From Shewanella seohaensis (lineage in GTDB: Bacteria > Pseudomonadota > Gammaproteobacteria > Enterobacterales > Shewanellaceae), in the NCBI RefSeq assembly GCF_025449215.1, contig NZ_CP104900.1:2666001-2730000 (forward strand): DNA of 64,000 nucleotides. The letters are read 5' to 3'. Below are positions 20,212 through 29,292 of this stretch, piece by piece; positions within the stretch are counted from its first letter, which is position 1, and each line of letters starts with the position of its first letter. The translations under genes were made by a program, and so were the position numbers. The notes under the pieces were generated by a model. The model saw nothing but the letters and a program-made list of their open reading frames with translations, was not told where the DNA came from and did not search any database.

Positions 20212-22137
20212 TTAGTAATGGAACTTAAGCTCAGCTTCGTTGAATAAAGGCTGCGGCTTTTGTTTTTGCGCCTCGTAAATCAACCGATAACTTAACACGG
20301 CTTGCACATATTCGCGGGTTTCGGTGAAGGGAATGGACTCGATAAAACTCATGGCATCGAGTTGACCGTTCGACTCCGCTAACCAGCGACGAACCCGCGA
20401 GGGGCCAGCGTTATAGGCGGCGGTCGCTAATACGCGGTTTTGATTGAAATCATTCAACAATTGCGCGTAATAGGCACTGCCTAAATTTAAGTTAAGCTCG
20501 GCGCTGTAGAGATCCTTCTGATCGTTGTACTTAGCCCCGTGTTTCTTCGCGGTTGCCTTGGCGGTGGCAGGCATGATCTGCATTAAACCGCGGGCACCGA
20601 CACCAGAGGTTGCGTAGAGGAAAAACGCACTTTCGCGGCGGCTAATGGCACGAATTTCATCAATATTGACCTTGTGCTTTTTACTGGCATGTTCAAAGCC
20701 TGATTGATGCGCCATCGGGAAGCGCAGGGGAATATCATCCCATAGCTTGCCTTGGATACTGGCCTCCACGCCAAAGTCATACCAGCCTTGATCGTGGGCA
20801 TAACGACCATAGCGGGCGCGCATCTCATTATTGCTGCGTTTTAGCAGGGCAACCCATTCATAGCGGGCATCGAAGTAACGGTCGAGCGCCATCAACTCCA
20901 ATACGCGCACAAAGCCTAAGTCGTCTTCGAGTTTTTGGCTGGTTCCGTCCACCACAGGCTCAGGGCTTTGATTTAAGGACACGGGCTTATTCAATAACTG
21001 TGACGCGGCAAAACCGTAAAAGTTACGCTCATTACTAACCGCCGCTAACGCCTTGGTGGCGCTTTCGGGGGCGTGTTTCGCGTTGGTGCGATACAGCCAA
21101 TATTGCCAGCGTTCTTTGGCTAAGGTCTCGGGCGATAATAAATCTAAGTAGCGCGCGATATGGGTATTGTCCTGCTCGCGGATAGCCCAACGTAAGCGGC
21201 GCTCGAACATATCATCGCTTTTCATCTCGGGCAGCAGGTTATCGGCCCAGTCTTTAAAATTATCATCCTGCTCAATCAACACGCGGCGTACCAAGTACTT
21301 TTGCAGCTGTTGATCCTGTGCTGGGGTAAAGCGTTTCGCTTTTTGATACCGAGTATATAAATTAATGGCTTGGTCGAGATCCTTACGGGCAAGGCGTTTT
21401 AAACCTGCGGCGACGATATCGCCAACAATAGGATTTTTATCCTTAAATTTTTCGGTATGGCGCAGGCTATTGGGATCTTTAAATACCGCCACTAAGCGTT
21501 TTGCCTCGGCGCTATGCACGGTGATTTTTTGCGACAAGTAACTCAGCAGGCTGGTTTGGCCCTCATCGAAACTCAGTAACATCCGCGCCCAAATCACATC
21601 TTGGGTGCGCTTACCGGCTTTGGTCCAAGCATTGAATAAGGGATCGCATTCCTTGGGACGGGAATCGCCATAGACCCAAAGTGACTGCGCCGCCGTGTAG
21701 GCGGTTTGGGTTTCGCCCTTGGCGAGTTTGGCCTCATAAAAATAGCACTGTAGCCTGACATCGGTCGGCGCATCTTGAGCGAGGCTCAAAAAGTCGTTCC
21801 AACGCTTTTGGCCGCCGGCATTTAATAAATATTTTGAGCGCAGGCGCTGATACATAGGCGTGGTTTGATATTTATCTATCATTGCTTTAGCGTCGTTGCC
21901 GCGTAAATCGTTAAGCTTGCCAATGTCGATATCATGGTCGAGATAAATCGCCAGCGGATAATCACCTAACTTAGCACGCAGGGGCTTATAGGTGGCATAG
22001 TCTTGTTTCTTTAAGGCTTTTTCTGCCTCAAGAAAGGTCTTCTGGGTAGAAGTTAACGCGAAAGCCGCAGAGGCATTGAATGCTCCTGCGATGATAATTG
22101 CGCTGGATAACACCATCTTTGTCAATGGGTTGCACAT
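20212..22137 (-). CDS. slt: Soluble lytic murein transglycosylase
   Basis: A periplasmic enzyme that cleaves the MurNAc-GlcNAc bond of peptidoglycan, leaving 1,6-anhydro ends. The start ATG at 22137 gives a signal peptide MCNPLTKMVLSSAIIIAGAF ending ASAAFA. A long alpha-superhelical U/L domain follows. The C-terminal lysozyme-like domain has AISRRESAFFLYATSGVGAR (catalytic Glu in RRESAF), GLMQIMPATA and ATAAYNAGPSRVRRWL. At 641 residues it has the size of E. coli Slt70. It is a monocistronic gene ending at a strong terminator; the convergent neighbour order gives no further hint. Confidence 0.9.
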   Translation of the reverse strand: MCNPLTKMVLSSAIIIAGAFNASAAFALTSTQKTFLEAEKALKKQDYATYKPLRAKLGDYPLAIYLDHDIDIGKLNDLRGNDAKAMIDKYQTTPMYQRLRSKYLLNAGGQKRWNDFLSLAQDAPTDVRLQCYFYEAKLAKGETQTAYTAAQSLWVYGDSRPKECDPLFNAWTKAGKRTQDVIWARMLLSFDEGQTSLLSYLSQKITVHSAEAKRLVAVFKDPNSLRHTEKFKDKNPIVGDIVAAGLKRLARKDLDQAINLYTRYQKAKRFTPAQDQQLQKYLVRRVLIEQDDNFKDWADNLLPEMKSDDMFERRLRWAIREQDNTHIARYLDLLSPETLAKERWQYWLYRTNAKHAPESATKALAAVSNERNFYGFAASQLLNKPVSLNQSPEPVVDGTSQKLEDDLGFVRVLELMALDRYFDARYEWVALLKRSNNEMRARYGRYAHDQGWYDFGVEASIQGKLWDDIPLRFPMAHQSGFEHASKKHKVNIDEIRAISRRESAFFLYATSGVGARGLMQIMPATAKATAKKHGAKYNDQKDLYSAELNLNLGSAYYAQLLNDFNQNRVLATAAYNAGPSRVRRWLAESNGQLDAMSFIESIPFTETREYVQAVLSYRLIYEAQKQKPQPLFNEAELKFHY

Positions 22138-22230
22138 GCAGAACTTGCCTCCGGGCATCAAGGTTACAATCGACTTTTCCCTATCGATTCAGGATTATGA
22201 GTTATTGGCTTTCAAACTGCGTGGTTATCG

Positions 22231-23795
22231 TTATTGTTCGAGTGCGGTGGCATCCTCAGTATGGGTCAAAAGCGTATCGCGATTTGTGTCATCATCACTG
22301 CTGTCCTGGGCATCACCCTCGTCTAAGGCTTCATTGAGCGCCTTCTCAAGTAACATCTTATCGAGTTGTTTGCTGGTATCAACACCCAGTTGCTGCATTA
22401 AGTGCGCTTGACGCACTAAATTGCCTTTGCCCGATGACAATTTGTTCATGGCACTGTGATAGGTTTTTTCGGCGTTATCCAGAGCACGGCCGAGTTTTTC
22501 CATATCATCGAGGTAGCCACAGAGTTTGTCGTAGATGCGACCCGCCTGTTTGGCAATGGTTTGGGCGTGCTGGTTTTGATACTCGTAACGCCAGATATTA
22601 TTGATTGTTCGCAGGGCAACCAAGAGGTTGGTTGGACTGACCAGCATAATATTTTGCTCAAGGGCAAAGTTCACTAGGCTTGGGTCATGCTCTAGGGCCA
22701 GCAAGAAAGCGGGTTCAATCGGGATAAACATCAGCACGTAATCTAAGCTTTTTAGCCCGTGTAAACGCTGATAATCCTTTTGACTCAATCCCTTAATATG
22801 ATTGCGGATCGATAAAACATGTTCATTGATGGCCTGTTCACGCACCTGCGGATCTTCGCTATTAAAATAGCGCTCGTAGCTGATGAGCGACATTTTGGCA
22901 TCGATAACTACATCTTTATTTTCAGGCAAATGTACGATCACATCCGGCTTAAAGCGTTTGCCGCTGTCGTCCTTAAGATCCTGCTGGGTGTGATATTCGT
23001 GACCTTCGCGCAGGCCACTTTCTTGCAGCACACGGTCTAAAATCACTTCGCCCCAGTTACCTTGCTGCTTGTTATCACCTTTTAAGGCTTTGGTCAGGTT
23101 AATGGCATCCTGGCTCATTTTTAAGTTGAGCTCGCGCAGGTGTTCTAATTGATGTTTAAGGGCGCTGCGTTCCGACTGTTCATGGTTGTAGGATTCGCGA
23201 ATTTGCTGTCTAAACCCTTCTAACTGCTGCTTTAACGGCCCGAGCACACCTTCTAATTGGTTGGCATTTTGATGTTTAAAGCTTTCGCTGCGCTCTTCGA
23301 AAATTCGATTGGCAAGGTTCTCAAACTGGGTTTGCAGCCGCACTTCGGCCATTTCTAAGGTGGCGATTTTTCCTGCATCGCAGATTGCTGGGCATCGGCC
23401 TTGGCCTGGATGGTTTGTTGCATCGCATTGGATTTGGATAAGGCCAGTTGTAGCTCGAGTTGGCGGCGATGGCTGTCGGCAAGTTGTTGCTCTAAACTCG
23501 GCAGGCGCTCGGCCATGGCTTCGGCTTTGCCCAGTTGTTCTATCTTTTGCTCTAAGCGCTGTTGGCACTGGCGCAGTTGGCTATCTTTATCGTCGACTAA
23601 AATTTGCTGCTGGGCGAGGGAGAGTTCGGCGTCTTCGTTTACCTGCCGCATTTCTTGCTCTAATTCGTCTTTAAACTGTTGCCAGCGAGAACGGGTGAGA
23701 CGTTGATTAAGTAGGGCACCGATTAACAGTCCTAAAAAGGCCACCGCGAGTAGGCCGATGATCTGGGCGAGGGAAAAAGATTGAGAAAATGGCAT
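22231..23795 (-). CDS. rmuC: DNA recombination protein RmuC homologue (frameshifted in this sequence)
   Basis: RmuC proteins limit inversions at short inverted repeats and contain a restriction-endonuclease-like fold. An N-terminal transmembrane helix (IIGLLAVAFLGLLIGALL) precedes a long coiled coil (residues about 35-230). The conserved core comes next: NWGEVILDRVLQESGLREG, RFKPDVIVHLPENKDVVIDA with KMSLISYERY, and DYVLMFIPIEPAFL. The frame breaks after SAMQEK. One more base in the plus-strand T5 run at 23367-23371 restores EKIATLEMAEVRL and gives 521 residues. The tail is acidic (DEGDAQDSSDDD). Confidence 0.87.
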
Positions 23796-24069
23796 CTTAC
23801 TAGCACTCCTTTAGCTGTGGCGCCTAGGGTCGCATGCCCCAAAAAAGGCTTCAAGTGCTTTAATAAACAATCTGTTTAGGCGATAACTCAAATGAGCAAG
23901 ACTTAGTCGCTTAAGTTGAGATACTGTGAGGGATGAAATTTTTTTGCTGTTATCTGTGTCTATATCCCTACAGCTTATCAACACAGGTAAATGTACCTGA
24001 GGTTTTTGGGCGAGCGCTGAGGGTGAGTTAAGCGTCGGTAGATAACATTTATTTTTGCAGAGGTGTCCA

Positions 24070-25103
24070 TTGGCTAATCAATCACGTTTTACACCGGGTA
24101 TTTTGAAAAAAGCGCGCTGGCATATCCAAGATAATCAAGTAACCCCGAATCGGTGTTTAAGGCGCGCCGCCATATAGTGAAAGCCATGGGCCTTGGCGCG
24201 ATTGGGGCTAGCATTCCGGGTTATGTGCAGGCGGGATTATTCGATCTGTTTGGCGAACAACCCAAAACCAGCTTTATCACCACGCCATTGACCTTTGAGG
24301 CCAATGCGCGCTATGGCAAGGACGAAGTGCTAACGCCTGTCGATAAGGTCACCACCCACAATAACTTTTATGAGTTTGGTACCAGCAAACAGGATCCGTC
24401 TGATAACGCCCAGCAGTTTAAGGTCGACCCTTGGCAATTACGTATCGAAGGTGAAGTGGAGCGCCCGATGACGCTCGATTATCAAGATCTCACTAAGCTA
24501 TTTCCTCTGGAAGAACGTATTTATCGCCTGCGCTGCGTCGAAGCTTGGTCCATGGTGATCCCTTGGGTGGGCTTTCCGCTCGCCGCATTACTGAAAAAAG
24601 TCGGGGTGACCAGTAAAGGCAAGTATGTTGCCTTTGAAACGGCCTTCGATCCCGAGCAAATGCCGGGACAAAAGAGCCGTTTAATGGGCGGCGGTATTCA
24701 TTATCCCTATGTGGAAGGTCTAACCATTGCCGAGGCGATGAATGAGCTGACGCTGATGTCGGTCGGACTCTACGGTAAAACCTTGCCGCCGCAAAACGGC
24801 GCGCCGATCCGCTTAGTGGTGCCTTGGAAATACGGTTTTAAGAGCATTAAATCCATTGTCCGCATTCGGGTGATGGACAAGCAGCCGCCCACCAGTTGGA
24901 GTCAACTCGCGCCCCATGAGTATGGTTTTTATGCCAATGTGAATCCTGCGGTGGACCATCCCCGTTGGTCGCAGGCGAGTGAGCGGCGCATCGGCGAGGG
25001 TGGGCTATTCTCGGCAAAACGCATCGATACGCAGCCCTTTAATGGCTATGGTGAATTTGTCGCTTCTCTATATGAGGGTATGGATTTAAGGCAATTTTAT
25101 TAA
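24070..25103 (+). CDS. msrP: Periplasmic protein-methionine-sulfoxide reductase catalytic subunit MsrP (frameshifted near the 5' end)
   Basis: MsrP is the molybdopterin subunit that repairs oxidised methionine in periplasmic proteins. A Tat signal is visible: [19 protein letters not shown] with a twin arginine. The molybdenum-ligand Cys is in [16 protein letters not shown], and [18 protein letters not shown] is a family block. The N-terminus reads [20 protein letters not shown] from a TTG at 24070 with an AGAGGTG ribosome site. The frame is broken in the C4 run at 24143-24146; one more C joins [12 protein letters not shown] and gives 344 residues. It is followed by msrQ, its membrane partner, 105 bp downstream. 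Confidence 0.88.
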
Positions 25104-25208
25104 CCTATAGCGACCGTATCCTAGGCGCAATCGATTGCGTCTAGCGAACAAGTTGCAAAAGCTGCAAATAGGTCAGTGTCTTTAAAGGGCAAAAAGAGTA
25201 GGAGTCTT

Positions 25209-25856
25209 ATGTTCAACATCACGGCGTTAAGAGTCACGCCAAAACAGCTGCTCTGGGTCAAACTAGTCTTTCATTTGATTGGGCTTATCCCGATTGCTTG
25301 GTTGGTTTTTACTGTGCTGTCGGGCCGTGCTGGCGGCGATCCCGTGCAGCATATTATCCACTTTACTGGCATTGGCGCGTTGAATGCGTTAGCGGCGACG
25401 CTGTTGATTTCGCCCCTTGCTAAGGGATTAAAGTTAGGCTGGTTAATGCAGACGCGCCGCTTGGTTGGCTTGTATGTGTTTGCCTATGCGACTTTGCATA
25501 TTGTGGCGTTTTTTAGTTTAGATCTGCTGTTTGCCTGGGAGTTATTCTTCAGCGAGGTGGCGAAACGGCCTTATATTTTAGTCGGCGCACTGGCCTATGT
25601 GATAGTCACCGCGCTCGCGCTGACGTCCTTTAAAGCCTTGATGCGTAAGATGGGTCGCAGTTGGCAAACGCTACACAATGGGGTGTATGTCGTGGCGATT
25701 CTGGCGCCGATTCATTTTTATTGGTCGGTAAAGTCCGAAATTATCGAACCGAGTCTGTATATCCTCGGCTTTGGTTTGTTGCTCGCGTGGCGTTTACCCA
25801 TTTGGCAGAAGAAACGCAGCAGCCGTATCGCGATGGCCGCCGAGGGCAAGCGATAG
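25209..25856 (+). CDS. msrQ: Heme-binding membrane subunit MsrQ
   Basis: MsrQ is the b-type cytochrome of the inner membrane that feeds electrons to MsrP. The protein has about six hydrophobic helices, with conserved histidines in HIIHFTGIGALNAL, YATLHIVAFF, WQTLHNGVYV and APIHFYWSVKS, the ferric-reductase-like pattern. The ATG at 25209 (MFNITALRVT) is chosen because AGGAG lies 5 nt ahead; an upstream start at 25176 is possible. It is co-oriented with msrP and ends at a bidirectional terminator. Confidence 0.9.
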   Translation: MFNITALRVTPKQLLWVKLVFHLIGLIPIAWLVFTVLSGRAGGDPVQHIIHFTGIGALNALAATLLISPLAKGLKLGWLMQTRRLVGLYVFAYATLHIVAFFSLDLLFAWELFFSEVAKRPYILVGALAYVIVTALALTSFKALMRKMGRSWQTLHNGVYVVAILAPIHFYWSVKSEIIEPSLYILGFGLLLAWRLPIWQKKRSSRIAMAAEGKR

Positions 25857-25888
25857 TCTGCAGTGTTGGCATTTATCAATGAGTAAAG

Positions 25889-25924
25889 AAAACGGCGTTT
25901 GCAGGGCATGCAAACGCCGTTTTT
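25889..25924. terminator. Bidirectional terminator between msrQ and gloA
   Basis: A long stem AAAACGGCGTTTGC / GCAAACGCCGTTTT with A-rich and T-rich flanks lies between the convergent msrQ and gloA stops, so it can serve both. Confidence 0.85.
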
Positions 25925-25948
25925 ATATCAGGCGGGAAGATTAAAGGC

Positions 25949-26359
25949 TTAACCTAAACCTTGGGTCGCCGATTTCATTTGAATAAATTCAATCTTATAA
26001 CCGTCGGGATCTTCCACAAACGCGATTTCAGTGGTGCCGCCAGCAACAGGGCCGGGCGCGCGAGTGACTTTACCACCCGCAGCGGCAATGGCTTCGCAGC
26101 GGGCATAAATGTCTTCATCACCTATGGCAATATGACCAAAGGCCGTGCCGAGATCGTATTTTTCCGTACCCCAGTTGTAGGTTAACTCGATGACGGCCTG
26201 ACCCGTTGATTCTTCACCGTAACCCACGAAGGCGAGGGAATATTTGTACTCTGGATTTTCGGAGGTGCGTAGCAGCTTCATGCCCAGCACTTGAGTGTAA
26301 AAAGCGATACTGCGTTCTAAGTTACCGACGCGAAGCATGGTGTGTAACAGTTGTGACAT
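25949..26359 (-). CDS. gloA: Lactoylglutathione lyase (glyoxalase I)
   Basis: The enzyme isomerises the methylglyoxal-glutathione hemithioacetal to S-lactoylglutathione. It is a 136-residue two-module VOC protein of the usual bacterial size. Metal ligands appear at His in LLHTMLRV, Glu in [10 protein letters not shown], His in FGHIAIG and Glu in YKIEFIQMK. The family signature [15 protein letters not shown] is complete. The length and sequence class match the Ni-activated E. coli type. Single gene. Confidence 0.93.
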   Translation of the reverse strand: MSQLLHTMLRVGNLERSIAFYTQVLGMKLLRTSENPEYKYSLAFVGYGEESTGQAVIELTYNWGTEKYDLGTAFGHIAIGDEDIYARCEAIAAAGGKVTRAPGPVAGGTTEIAFVEDPDGYKIEFIQMKSATQGLG

Positions 26360-26634
26360 AGGATTATCTCGGTCAATGAATTACGTCGGCAGTATATCAA
26401 AATTTGCCAAAAATCATGCCGGAATGTTAATCGAATAAATGGATTGCCCAATCTTGATTTCGATAATTACGTGCGCTAGGGAAGAGGGTGCAGTGTGAGC
26501 TGTATCACTTTGCCTGCCTGCGCGGTGTGAAAAGTGCACGATTATTTAGCTCTTGCTCACAAAATAACTATCTCAATATAGGCATTTATCTCAGCCTTGA
26601 TAATAATGGGGTTATACCAACTAGGAGAGTGAAT

Positions 26635-26718
26635 ATGAACACCGAACTAAAAATGGCGCTAGGTACGACAGTTGTAATTGCTTTATTTTTCAGTGCATTC
26701 TTTGTATCCATATTCTGA
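26635..26718 (+). CDS. ynhF: YnhF-family small membrane protein (27 residues)
   Basis: A tiny ORF, MNTELKMALGTT then VVIALFFSAFFVSIF, that is one predicted transmembrane helix with a short polar N-terminus. It resembles E. coli YnhF (recalled as MSTDLKFSLVTT followed by a helix) in length and in the M-x-T-x-LK-x2-L-x-TT pattern. The ribosome site CTAGGAGAGTGAAT is 6-7 nt ahead of the ATG, and a terminator follows 28 bp after the stop, so the gene is a self-contained unit. The function of the family is unknown. Confidence 0.8.
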   Translation: MNTELKMALGTTVVIALFFSAFFVSIF

Positions 26719-26746
26719 TATTACATTCAAATCCCTTCCCATGCAG

Positions 26747-26776
26747 AGGCGCTTAAGTCGATTGATTTAAGCGCCT
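26747..26776 (+). terminator. Terminator of ynhF
   Basis: A 10 bp stem AGGCGCTTAA / TTAAGCGCCT with a 10 nt loop, followed by TTTGTG. It ends the small ynhF transcript. Confidence 0.7.
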
Positions 26777-27088
26777 TTGTGTTATTTGTCCCATAGCGTT
26801 TATCCCGTTCTTTATTTCAATCTCCTGAGCTGTCGTGCTTAGGGTCGCCTAAGCGATGGCGTCATTGCTAAACACCCGCGGGGCTGGCTTTGCCTGCGTT
26901 TAATCCTGTGATATTTAGCAACAGTTGTGCAAATAGTTTGAAAAATGATTATTTTGATATTTATATATTTTGATTTTCAAACTAAACTGGCGACAGAAGT
27001 CATCAATCACCACAGCGTGTTTGCTCTTGCTGCATGAATTTACGCTCACTCATTTATGCAAGCTAGGGAAATCGCTTAGGAAAAAATA
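26777..27088. other. Promoter region of dmeF-marR
   Basis: No gene is seen in this stretch. It holds an AT-rich segment with a long palindrome (26935-26983), listed separately. The dmeF start ATG at 27089 has only a modest ribosome site (GCTTAGGAAAA). Confidence 0.5.
26935..26983. promoter_or_regulatory. Palindromic candidate operator upstream of dmeF-marR
   Basis: AGTTTGAAAA (26935-26944) and TTTTCAAACT (26974-26983) are perfect 10 bp inverted arms with a 29 bp AT-rich centre. The centre contains two copies of ATTTTGAT. It lies about 105 bp before dmeF and is a natural candidate site for the MarR regulator encoded by the second gene. Inference only. Confidence 0.5.
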
Positions 27089-28285
27089 ATGAAAACAACA
27101 TCTTCAACCGAGAAGCCGATGCAGAGTACCGGGCTTGGGCATTCTGTCGCGCAGTGGCAGCACTCCCATGGATTTTCTAACCAAAATACGGCGGGCGAAA
27201 AAAACACTCGCTATGTGTTGTATCTCACCCTGATTACCATGGTGGCCGAGATTGTGGCGGGGACAATTTATGGCTCTATGGCCTTGCTGGCCGATGGTTG
27301 GCATATGGGCACCCACGCCGCCGCCTTTATGATCACCCTGTTTGCCTATTCCTATGCCCGTAAGCATGCCAATGATCCGGCCTTTGCCTTTGGTACTGGA
27401 AAGGTGAGTGTGCTTGGCGGTTACACCAGCGCCATCGCCTTAGGCTTAGTGGCCTTAGTGATGTTGATTGAGTCGGGCATGCGCTTGATTAATCCTGAGG
27501 ATATTCACTTTAATGAAGCGATTTTTGTCGCCCTGATCGGCTTAAGCGTGAACGTATTGAGTGTGTTCCTGTTGAAAGATCACCATTCCCACGACCATGG
27601 GCATTCGCACGGCCACTCGCATGGACATTCACACAGTCACTCACACGACCATGATCACGACGATGATGATCATAAAGAGCATCAAGATAATCATTGCTGC
27701 CATGGGCACGATCATCATGCTGCTGACCATGACCATGACCATGACCATGACCATGACCATGACCATGACCATGCCGACCATTCACACAGCCACGCACAGG
27801 GTCATTCCCATGGGCATTCACACGGGCGCTCGGGCCATGATCACAACCTGAGGGCCGCCTATTTCCACGTTTTAGCCGATGCGTTAACCTCAGTGCTGGC
27901 GATTGCGGCGCTGTTATTCGGTAAATATATGGGCTTAACTTGGCTCGATCCGATTATGGGGATTGTTGGCGCGATTATTATCAGCCGCTGGTCATGGGGT
28001 CTTATCCAACAGACCAGTCCAATTCTGTTGGACGGTGGGGTAAAAGCCTCGCTACAGCGCAAAGTGCGTGAGACCATAGAGGCGGTACCGGATCATCAAG
28101 TGGCCGATTTACATATTTGGCGCGTGAGTGCCGATCACCATGCTATTATGGTGTCCATTGTGTCTCACTCACCGAAAGAAGCCAGTTATTTTAATCAGTT
28201 ACTGACTAAGTTCCCTGAGTTATCCCATATTACCATTGAGCTGCATACTTGCCGTCAACGTGAGTGTGTGGCTAAGGAAGCCTAA
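27089..28285 (+). CDS. dmeF: Cation diffusion facilitator, DmeF-type Co/Ni/Zn exporter
   Basis: A metal/proton antiporter of the inner membrane. The protein has six helices; TM2 and TM5 metal sites are typical: LLADGWHMGTHAAAF and FHVLADALTSVLA (HxxxD pairs). The N-terminal HSVAQWQHSHGF and the very long His/Asp-rich loop between TM4 and TM5 (residues about 165-255) point to the DmeF subgroup, which exports cobalt and nickel. The loop contains eight consecutive Asp-His pairs encoded by a perfect 6 bp tandem repeat. The stop overlaps the marR start by one base (TAATG), so the two are co-translated. Metal specificity cannot be fixed from sequence. Confidence 0.85.
   Translation: MKTTSSTEKPMQSTGLGHSVAQWQHSHGFSNQNTAGEKNTRYVLYLTLITMVAEIVAGTIYGSMALLADGWHMGTHAAAFMITLFAYSYARKHANDPAFAFGTGKVSVLGGYTSAIALGLVALVMLIESGMRLINPEDIHFNEAIFVALIGLSVNVLSVFLLKDHHSHDHGHSHGHSHGHSHSHSHDHDHDDDDHKEHQDNHCCHGHDHHAADHDHDHDHDHDHDHDHADHSHSHAQGHSHGHSHGRSGHDHNLRAAYFHVLADALTSVLAIAALLFGKYMGLTWLDPIMGIVGAIIISRWSWGLIQQTSPILLDGGVKASLQRKVRETIEAVPDHQVADLHIWRVSADHHAIMVSIVSHSPKEASYFNQLLTKFPELSHITIELHTCRQRECVAKEA
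27725..27772 (+). repeat. 6 bp tandem repeat (GACCAT x8) inside dmeF
   Basis: Eight perfect copies of GACCAT code for eight Asp-His pairs in the metal-binding loop. Unit gain or loss is in frame, so it would change the number of metal ligands without breaking the protein. Confidence 0.95.
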
Positions 28286-28746
28286 TGACAGTTGCACACC
28301 CGCATGATGCTTTATCAGCCGCGTCCGCCCATTCTACGGATCAGGCCTTGAACCATGTGATTATTGAGTTTTATGAAAAATTATCATCGTGGGAGCATGC
28401 TATTGTGCGCGATAAGGGTTTTAGCTTGTCGCAGGTACACACGATAGAGTTGTTGGGTGTGCACGGTGCGATGCGAATGAAGGAACTTGCCGACAAAATC
28501 GGTGTGACTACAGGTACGCTCACCGTACAAATCGATAAAATGGTCGAGTCCCAGTGGGTGATGCGCCGTCCCCATGAGAGTGATAGACGCTCGATTCTGG
28601 TTGAGCTCACCGAGAAAGGTCAGGCGCTGTTCCTCGAGCATGATGCACTGCATTTGCAATTAACGACCGATCTCACCGCTAAGATGAGTGCAGAGGAGCG
28701 AAGTTTACTGCTGAGTCTGTTGACGCGGATGAATCAAGAGTTTTAA
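28285..28746 (+). CDS. MarR-family transcriptional regulator in operon with dmeF
   Basis: A 153-residue winged-helix regulator. The helix-turn-helix is MKELADKIGVTTGTLTVQID, followed by a wing with the RRPHESDRRSILVELTEKG signature of MarR proteins. The N-terminal dimerisation helix is HVIIEFYEKLSSWEHAIV. Its start overlaps the dmeF stop, so it is presumably autoregulatory for the pair, perhaps through the palindrome at 26935. Other DmeF exporters are usually paired with an RcnR/CsoR-type DmeR, so a MarR partner is unusual. Inducer unknown. Confidence 0.88.
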   Translation: MTVAHPHDALSAASAHSTDQALNHVIIEFYEKLSSWEHAIVRDKGFSLSQVHTIELLGVHGAMRMKELADKIGVTTGTLTVQIDKMVESQWVMRRPHESDRRSILVELTEKGQALFLEHDALHLQLTTDLTAKMSAEERSLLLSLLTRMNQEF

Positions 28747-28779
28747 TGGTAGCGTTTACTCGCGATTCAGTATTGATTA

Positions 28780-28802
28780 AAGCGCCCCGATGGGCGCTTT
28801 TG
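28780..28802 (+). terminator. Terminator of dmeF-marR
   Basis: A 7 bp stem AGCGCCC / GGGCGCT with a 4 nt loop and a following TTTT ends the dmeF-marR transcript immediately before the palindromic element. Confidence 0.8.
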
Positions 28803-29081
28803 GCGGGCGTGTTGACGTTTCAGGGTTATTTTTGCAGCAATTAGGCTGGCTTTTATGCAAGGCAACGTCCGTGCCGTGTAGTTATTCTACATAAACGGAC
28901 GATAACGCAGCAGAAACGCCAGCCAAATGCTGCCCGAAGGGTTCGTCTGGCAAGCCTTTGCTCTTACTTTCTGTCATAAGAGCCGCTCGTCATTTGAGTA
29001 GACTACACATCATTCCTCGTTTCGCGAGCACGTACTTGCTAGAACGAACAAAATCTAATCTCGAAACGTCAACACGCCCGC
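28803..29081. mobile_element. MITE-like palindromic element with 19 bp terminal inverted repeats
   Basis: The left end GCGGGCGTGTTGACGTTTC (28803-28821) is repeated exactly in inverted orientation at 29063-29081. The roughly 279 bp between hold no coding frame but several nested stems: GGCTGGC/GCCAGCC (28844-28924), CGTCCGT/ACGGACG, TGTAG/CTACA, GCTCTTA/TAAGAGC and a CTCG/CGAG hairpin. This is the build of a non-autonomous transposable element or of a structured RNA. I see no clear target-site duplication and no second copy in the window. It fills most of the gap between marR and the S9 peptidase gene. Confidence 0.65.
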
Positions 29082-29227
29082 ATAGCATCTCGAATATTTT
29101 CGATTCATTCTCGATTAATCATCCGTGATTACAATATCTTACCTTTTGTTACATTCTTGTTGTATTAAAGGTTGAACTGGAGGTCAATTAAGGTAATGTA
29201 GGGCAGAAATCAAGATGGACTCAATTT

Positions 29228-29279
29228 AAGGGCTCTGGTCAAGGACTCTGTTCAAGGACTATGTTTAAGGGCTCTGTTT
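29228..29279 (+). repeat. 13 bp tandem repeat x4 in the leader of the S9 peptidase gene
   Basis: Four head-to-tail 13 bp units: AAGGGCTCTGGTC, AAGGACTCTGTTC, AAGGACTATGTTT, AAGGGCTCTGTTT. The array ends 13 bp before the start codon, so it abuts the ribosome site AAAAAGGA and lies within the likely untranslated leader. Confidence 0.85.
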
Positions 29280-29292
29280 AAAAAGGAATCAC

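Noticed and set aside
27725..27772. Possible CRISPR-like or phage repeat
   Set aside because: The 6 bp units have no spacers and lie in a coding frame; they encode the metal-binding loop.
27510..27821. His/Gly-rich minus-strand frame opposite dmeF
   Set aside because: It mirrors the GACCAT repeat; its composition follows from the coding sequence of the exporter.
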